Below, piece by piece: positions 6,829 to 7,831 of a stretch of 7,831 nucleotides of DNA. Numbering within the stretch: position 1 is the stretch's first letter; every line of letters begins with the position of its first letter. Both the position numbers and the translations under genes were made by a program. The DNA is from an uncultured Ruminococcus sp. (GTDB taxonomy: Bacteria; Bacillota; Clostridia; Oscillospirales; Acutalibacteraceae). The stretch lies in contig CACXGH010000027.1 in the NCBI GenBank assembly GCA_902767175.1, positions 1-7,831 of the forward strand. The letters are read 5' to 3'. Under the pieces are notes generated by a model, which saw nothing but the letters and a program-made list of their open reading frames with translations, was not told the origin of the DNA and did not search any database.

Positions 6829-7693
6829 CAGAATAGCGCTTATCGAACAGGCACTGAGTGGATTCCTTCCTGAAAAGGACGGCGATATCGACACAGTCAT
6901 AGACTCAATGAATTACAGCCTTACAGCGGGCGGAAAGCGTGTCCGTCCTGTTCTGACGCTTGAATTTGCAAAGCTTTGCGGAGGAGAGGAAAAGAATGCT
7001 CTGCCTTTTGCGTGTGCCGTGGAGATGATACATACATACTCGCTTATACATGATGACCTTCCCTGTATGGACGATGACGATATGAGAAGGGGCAAGCCAA
7101 CAAATCATAAGGTGTTTGGTGAAGCACAGGCTGTCCTTGGCGGTGACGCACTTCTTACCCTTGCCTTTGAAACTATTCTGTCCGAGAATGCATTAAAGCT
7201 GAACGGTGCTGAAAAGTGTGTAAAGGCAGGAAGAATTCTTGCAGAGTGTGCAGGTGCAGAGGGAATGATAGGCGGTCAGATAATTGATATAGAGAGCGAA
7301 GAGATGAGTGTCGGTGTTGACAGACTCAGGATAATGGACAGAAAAAAAACAGGCGCACTTATTAAGGCGGCTTGTCTGTTGGGCTGTATTTCCGCAGGAG
7401 CCGATGAGAAACAGATGAAGGCTGCAGAGTGTTATGCCGAAAAAATTGGTCTTGCATTTCAGATAGTTGATGATATGCTTGATGTTACATCTGACGAAAC
7501 AACTCTCGGAAAGCCGATAGGGAGCGATGAGCAGAATAAAAAGTCTACCTACGTTTCATGTCTCGGTCTTGACGAGTGCAGAAGAATAGCTGATGAGCTG
7601 ACAAAAAATGCGATAAAAAGCCTTGATGCTTTCAGCGGAGATACCTGCGAACTGAGAATATTTGCCGAAAAATTAAGAGACAGAAATAAATAA
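6821..7693 (+). CDS. ispA: Polyprenyl synthetase, probably farnesyl diphosphate synthase
   Basis: The enzyme joins isopentenyl diphosphate to allylic diphosphates to make farnesyl diphosphate (C15), the precursor of undecaprenyl phosphate and other isoprenoids. The 290-residue product has GGKRVRP (37-43), the first aspartate-rich motif DDLPCMD (78-84) with the bacterial two-residue insertion, and the second motif DDMLD (217-221). GGQIIDIESE (151-160), KKTGALI (175-181) and LAFQIVDD (211-218) are also typical. HTYSLIHDD before the first motif resembles IspA-type chain-length control, favouring C15 over longer chains, though geranylgeranyl synthase cannot be excluded. The open frame extends to 6716, but ATG 6821 follows GGAGGAG and gives the family N-terminus. 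It overlaps xseB by eight bases; the xseA-xseB-ispA order is common in Firmicutes. I see no clear terminator after it. Confidence 0.93.
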   Translation: MTDRIALIEQALSGFLPEKDGDIDTVIDSMNYSLTAGGKRVRPVLTLEFAKLCGGEEKNALPFACAVEMIHTYSLIHDDLPCMDDDDMRRGKPTNHKVFGEAQAVLGGDALLTLAFETILSENALKLNGAEKCVKAGRILAECAGAEGMIGGQIIDIESEEMSVGVDRLRIMDRKKTGALIKAACLLGCISAGADEKQMKAAECYAEKIGLAFQIVDDMLDVTSDETTLGKPIGSDEQNKKSTYVSCLGLDECRRIADELTKNAIKSLDAFSGDTCELRIFAEKLRDRNK

Positions 7694-7799
7694 TAAAACA
7701 ATTATATTCTTTTGTCTTATTGCCCTGCCGTTCTGTATTGAATTGCCCACGTCAATCTAAATCTGTCATATTTTGTAATCAAAATAAATGCACTGCCTA

Positions 7800-7822
7800 T
7801 GGTATAGTAATAATAGGAGGTG
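7800..7822 (+). promoter_or_regulatory. Extended -10 promoter and ribosome binding site of a gene beyond the window
   Basis: TGGTATAGT (7800-7808) is a good extended -10 box; no convincing -35 is seen at the right distance. AGGAGGTG (7815-7822) is a near-perfect ribosome binding site, so a + strand start codon is expected at or just after 7831. Transcription from this box would start almost at the ribosome binding site, giving a very short leader. The rest of the spacer (7694-7799) shows only a weak ATTTTG/CAAAAT inverted repeat (7770-7775 and 7780-7785). Confidence 0.55.
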
Positions 7823-7831
7823 CTTAAGATA

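Overview
The window looks like chromosomal DNA from a Gram-positive Clostridia bacterium, most likely a Ruminococcus-type member of the Oscillospiraceae (inference from gene content and style, not from a search). The reasons are AGGAGG-type ribosome binding sites before most genes, promoters with clear -35/-10 boxes, a RuvC resolvase (present in Clostridia, absent from Bacillus), the order xseA-xseB-ispA, and a secreted protein built from repeats typical of gut Ruminococcus and Eubacterium surface proteins. All convincing genes lie on the + strand.

Positions 1-98 hold a dense, non-coding cluster of GC-rich palindromes whose two ends are near-identical GGAGC...GCTCC hairpins. A promoter (about 99-126) and a strong ribosome binding site follow. 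They drive a gene for a large secreted repeat protein (165-2424), now split into two frames by an apparent one-base frameshift near 680-682. The first part carries a signal peptide and an InlB-B-like domain. The second carries an Ig-like region, two 38-residue GH/CxxC repeats and four 92-residue 'triple tyrosine' repeats. A Rho-independent terminator (2467-2501) ends the unit.

A perfect 10-bp inverted repeat (2507-2534) and a good extended -10 promoter (2542-2570) come before a compact operon: ruvC, a histidine-phosphatase gene, ruvA, ruvB, xseA, xseB and a farnesyl-diphosphate-synthase-type ispA (2611-7693). Most junctions overlap by 4-14 bases or are about 10 bases apart, which suggests translational coupling; only ruvA-ruvB has a gap of about 50 bases. 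RuvA and RuvB move Holliday junctions, RuvC cuts them, and XseA/XseB form exonuclease VII, so five genes serve recombination and repair. ispA makes the C15 isoprenoid precursor and sits with xseAB by conserved gene order. The phosphatase is the unexpected member.

After ispA, a 138-base spacer holds an extended -10 box and a strong ribosome binding site for a gene whose start lies just beyond the window. I see no tRNA, rRNA, CRISPR array, transposase or obvious riboswitch. The repair operon is ordinary. The parts worth a second look are the palindrome cluster, the frameshifted repeat protein with its A-B-B-A repeat pattern, and the inverted repeat before ruvC.
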